From positions 248,001 to 312,000 of the forward strand of contig NZ_CANPVT010000002.1 in assembly GCF_947581735.1 (NCBI RefSeq): a stretch of DNA of 64,000 nucleotides, in the 5' to 3' direction. The position numbers and the translations under genes are program-made. Source of the DNA: Candidatus Palauibacter soopunensis (GTDB lineage Bacteria > Gemmatimonadota > Gemmatimonadetes > Palauibacterales > Palauibacteraceae). The notes under the pieces were generated by a model. It was not told the DNA's origin. It saw only the letters and a program-made list of their open reading frames with translations, and made no database searches. Below are positions 62,654 through 64,000 of this stretch, piece after piece; position 1 is the first letter of the stretch, and each line of letters opens with the position of its first letter.

Positions 62654-64000
62654 ATGTTCGCTGTGACGAAGGACCGCAACGACACCCGATTCGCTTCGCG
62701 CCCCGCGACGCTGCTCGCCGGCGTGATCGTCCTCGGAGGGCTGACCGCCTGCTCCTCCTACCGGTCGACGCCGGCCGGCATGGCCGCCGCTCCCGCCGCC
62801 CCGGCCGCCGCGCCCACGGGGCTTCAGGTCAATCCGCCCACGCCGGATCCGCGCGTCGGGCTCGCGCCTGGCATGTTCGACGCGGGCGAGGCGATCTGGA
62901 ATCTGGACCTCGTGTCGACCACGCCCCCGCCCGACCCGTTCGTAGGCCAGACGAACTCCGACCTCGCCTTCTCCGGTCCCTACGCGATCCAGGGGAACTA
63001 CGACGGCATCCAGATCTGGGACATCTCCGATCCCGCCAATCCGCAGACCGTCGTGACCTACGTCTGCCCGGCGTCCCAGAGCGATGTCTCGGTGTATGAG
63101 AACCTCCTGTTCGTGTCAGGAGAGGGGTTCGGCGGACGGCTGGACTGCGGTGATCAGGGGGTCGAGGAAGCCGTGAGCCACGACCGGCTGCGCGGCATCC
63201 GCATCTTCGACATCTCCGACATCACGGCGCCGGAATACGTCGCGAACGTCCAGACCTGCCGCGGTTCGCACACGCACACGCTGCTGGAACACCCCGGCGA
63301 TGACGAGAACGTCTACATCTACGTCTCCGGTTCCGCCCCGGTGCGTCCGGCGGAAGAACTCGCCGGCTGCTCCGGCGGTCCGCCCGCCGACGATCCCAAC
63401 ACTGCCCTCTTCCGCATCGAAGTCATCCGCGTGCCACTGGCGGACCCGGCGAGCGCCGAGATCGTGAGTTCGCCGCGGATCTTCGAGGATCTGGTTGCGC
63501 CGCCGACGCACGGCCCGGCGCCCGATGACATCGCGGCGCTCGAGGCGGCCCGGGAGCGCGGGGCCTTCATCATCGAGGTGCAGGGTCAGGAGATGGTGCT
63601 GCCCGAACAGGCCTCCCAGCAGATGCTCGGGCAAATCGTGGCCCAGCGCGGAGGCGAGGGCCCGCCCACCGCCGCCGACAGCGCGACGCTGCGGCAGGCG
63701 CTGCCCATGATCGTGGCGCAGATGGCGGGACCGCAGGGAGACGGGGACGGCCCGGAGCCCGGCCCGACGCAGTGCCACGACATCACCGTGTATCCGGCCA
63801 TCGGCCTCGCCGGCGGCGCGTGCGAGGGCTACGGCATGCTCCTCGACATCAGCGATCCCGAGAATCCCCGCCGGCTCTCCGCCGTGTCCGACTCCAACTT
63901 CTCCTACTGGCACTCCGCCACGTTCAACAACGATGGCAGCGCCATCCTGTTCACGGACGAGTGGGGCGGCGGCGGCGCGCCGAAGTGCCGGGCCTCCGAC
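62654..64000 (+). CDS. LVIVD-repeat lipoprotein, C-terminus outside window
   Basis: An exported lipoprotein of at least 449 residues, cut by the window end. The signal ends at LTAC. The visible part holds LVIVD/beta-propeller repeats: GIQIWDISDPANPQ, GIRIFDISDITAPE and GYGMLLDISDPENPR. Cysteines in the 150-340 region could form disulfides outside the cytoplasm. A proline/alanine-rich linker follows the lipid anchor. Function is unknown; the family is thought to bind surface ligands. AAGGA about 7 bases before ATG 62654 supports the start. Confidence 0.85.
   Translation, partial: MFAVTKDRNDTRFASRPATLLAGVIVLGGLTACSSYRSTPAGMAAAPAAPAAAPTGLQVNPPTPDPRVGLAPGMFDAGEAIWNLDLVSTTPPPDPFVGQTNSDLAFSGPYAIQGNYDGIQIWDISDPANPQTVVTYVCPASQSDVSVYENLLFVSGEGFGGRLDCGDQGVEEAVSHDRLRGIRIFDISDITAPEYVANVQTCRGSHTHTLLEHPGDDENVYIYVSGSAPVRPAEELAGCSGGPPADDPNTALFRIEVIRVPLADPASAEIVSSPRIFEDLVAPPTHGPAPDDIAALEAARERGAFIIEVQGQEMVLPEQASQQMLGQIVAQRGGEGPPTAADSATLRQALPMIVAQMAGPQGDGDGPEPGPTQCHDITVYPAIGLAGGACEGYGMLLDISDPENPRRLSAVSDSNFSYWHSATFNNDGSAILFTDEWGGGGAPKCRASD

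Noticed and set aside
1-64000. tRNA, rRNA, CRISPR, IS or prophage
   Set aside because: All gaps are short and none showed a cloverleaf, repeated spacer pattern, transposase or terminal inverted repeat.

Overview
The window is a contiguous, very GC-rich (roughly two-thirds GC by eye) and densely coded piece of bacterial chromosome. It holds about 45 protein genes and no rRNA, tRNA, CRISPR array, insertion sequence or phage gene that I could find. No stretch over 300 bases lacks a gene; the largest gap is about 230 bases (41924-42156). High GC, Gram-negative envelope genes (TonB receptor, RND pump, TolC), many exported lipoprotein amidohydrolases and peptidases, beta-propeller lipoproteins and a LysW-dependent amino-acid pathway resemble uncultured Gemmatimonadota and similar marine or host-associated lineages. 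That assignment is inference.

Layout. 1-4.3 kb: a truncated dicarboxylate-type symporter and a YkvI-like permease, divergent from a fused Na+ symporter-amidohydrolase. 4.3-9.8 kb: TolC-like protein, an orphan molybdenum hydroxylase large subunit, YjbQ, and a leishmanolysin-like lipoprotein protease. 9.8-18.5 kb: the most striking region, a promoter followed by an RND adaptor, an RND permease, a GPP34-cytochrome P450 fusion and a sterol C-24 methyltransferase homologue, meeting a convergent sterol-type Rieske oxygenase. Together these look like a bacterial sterol-modifying and possibly sterol-exporting cluster. 18.6-21.2 kb: an exported six-hairpin glycosidase.

21.2-31.5 kb (minus strand): lysW-lysX-lysY-class II amidotransferase-lysZ-lysJ, with a 54-residue LysW and three tandem 14-bp repeats just upstream. 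Before it lie a YwaF-like membrane protein, a NagB/PIG-L fusion and an M16 protease. 31.6-41.9 kb: DUF1460 protein, TonB receptor with an amidase lipoprotein, two sulfite-oxidase-family molybdoenzymes around a DUF2784 protein, and an amidohydrolase lipoprotein. 42.2-50.0 kb: MFS exporter, YtcJ-like amidohydrolase, Nudix hydrolase, HtpX, a DUF71/Dph6-like ATPase, and a two-gene membrane system rich in histidine motifs.

50.1-64 kb: serine hydrolase, a DUF885 metallopeptidase broken by an in-frame amber codon, an S9-like protein lacking the usual catalytic histidine motif, a cyclophilin lipoprotein, RNase PH, N-acyl-D-amino-acid deacylase, an S15 X-Pro dipeptidyl peptidase, a beta-propeller lipoprotein, a DUF305 protein and a truncated LVIVD-repeat protein. 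The recurrent theme is extracytoplasmic breakdown of peptides and amides with uptake of the products; the sterol cluster stands apart from it.
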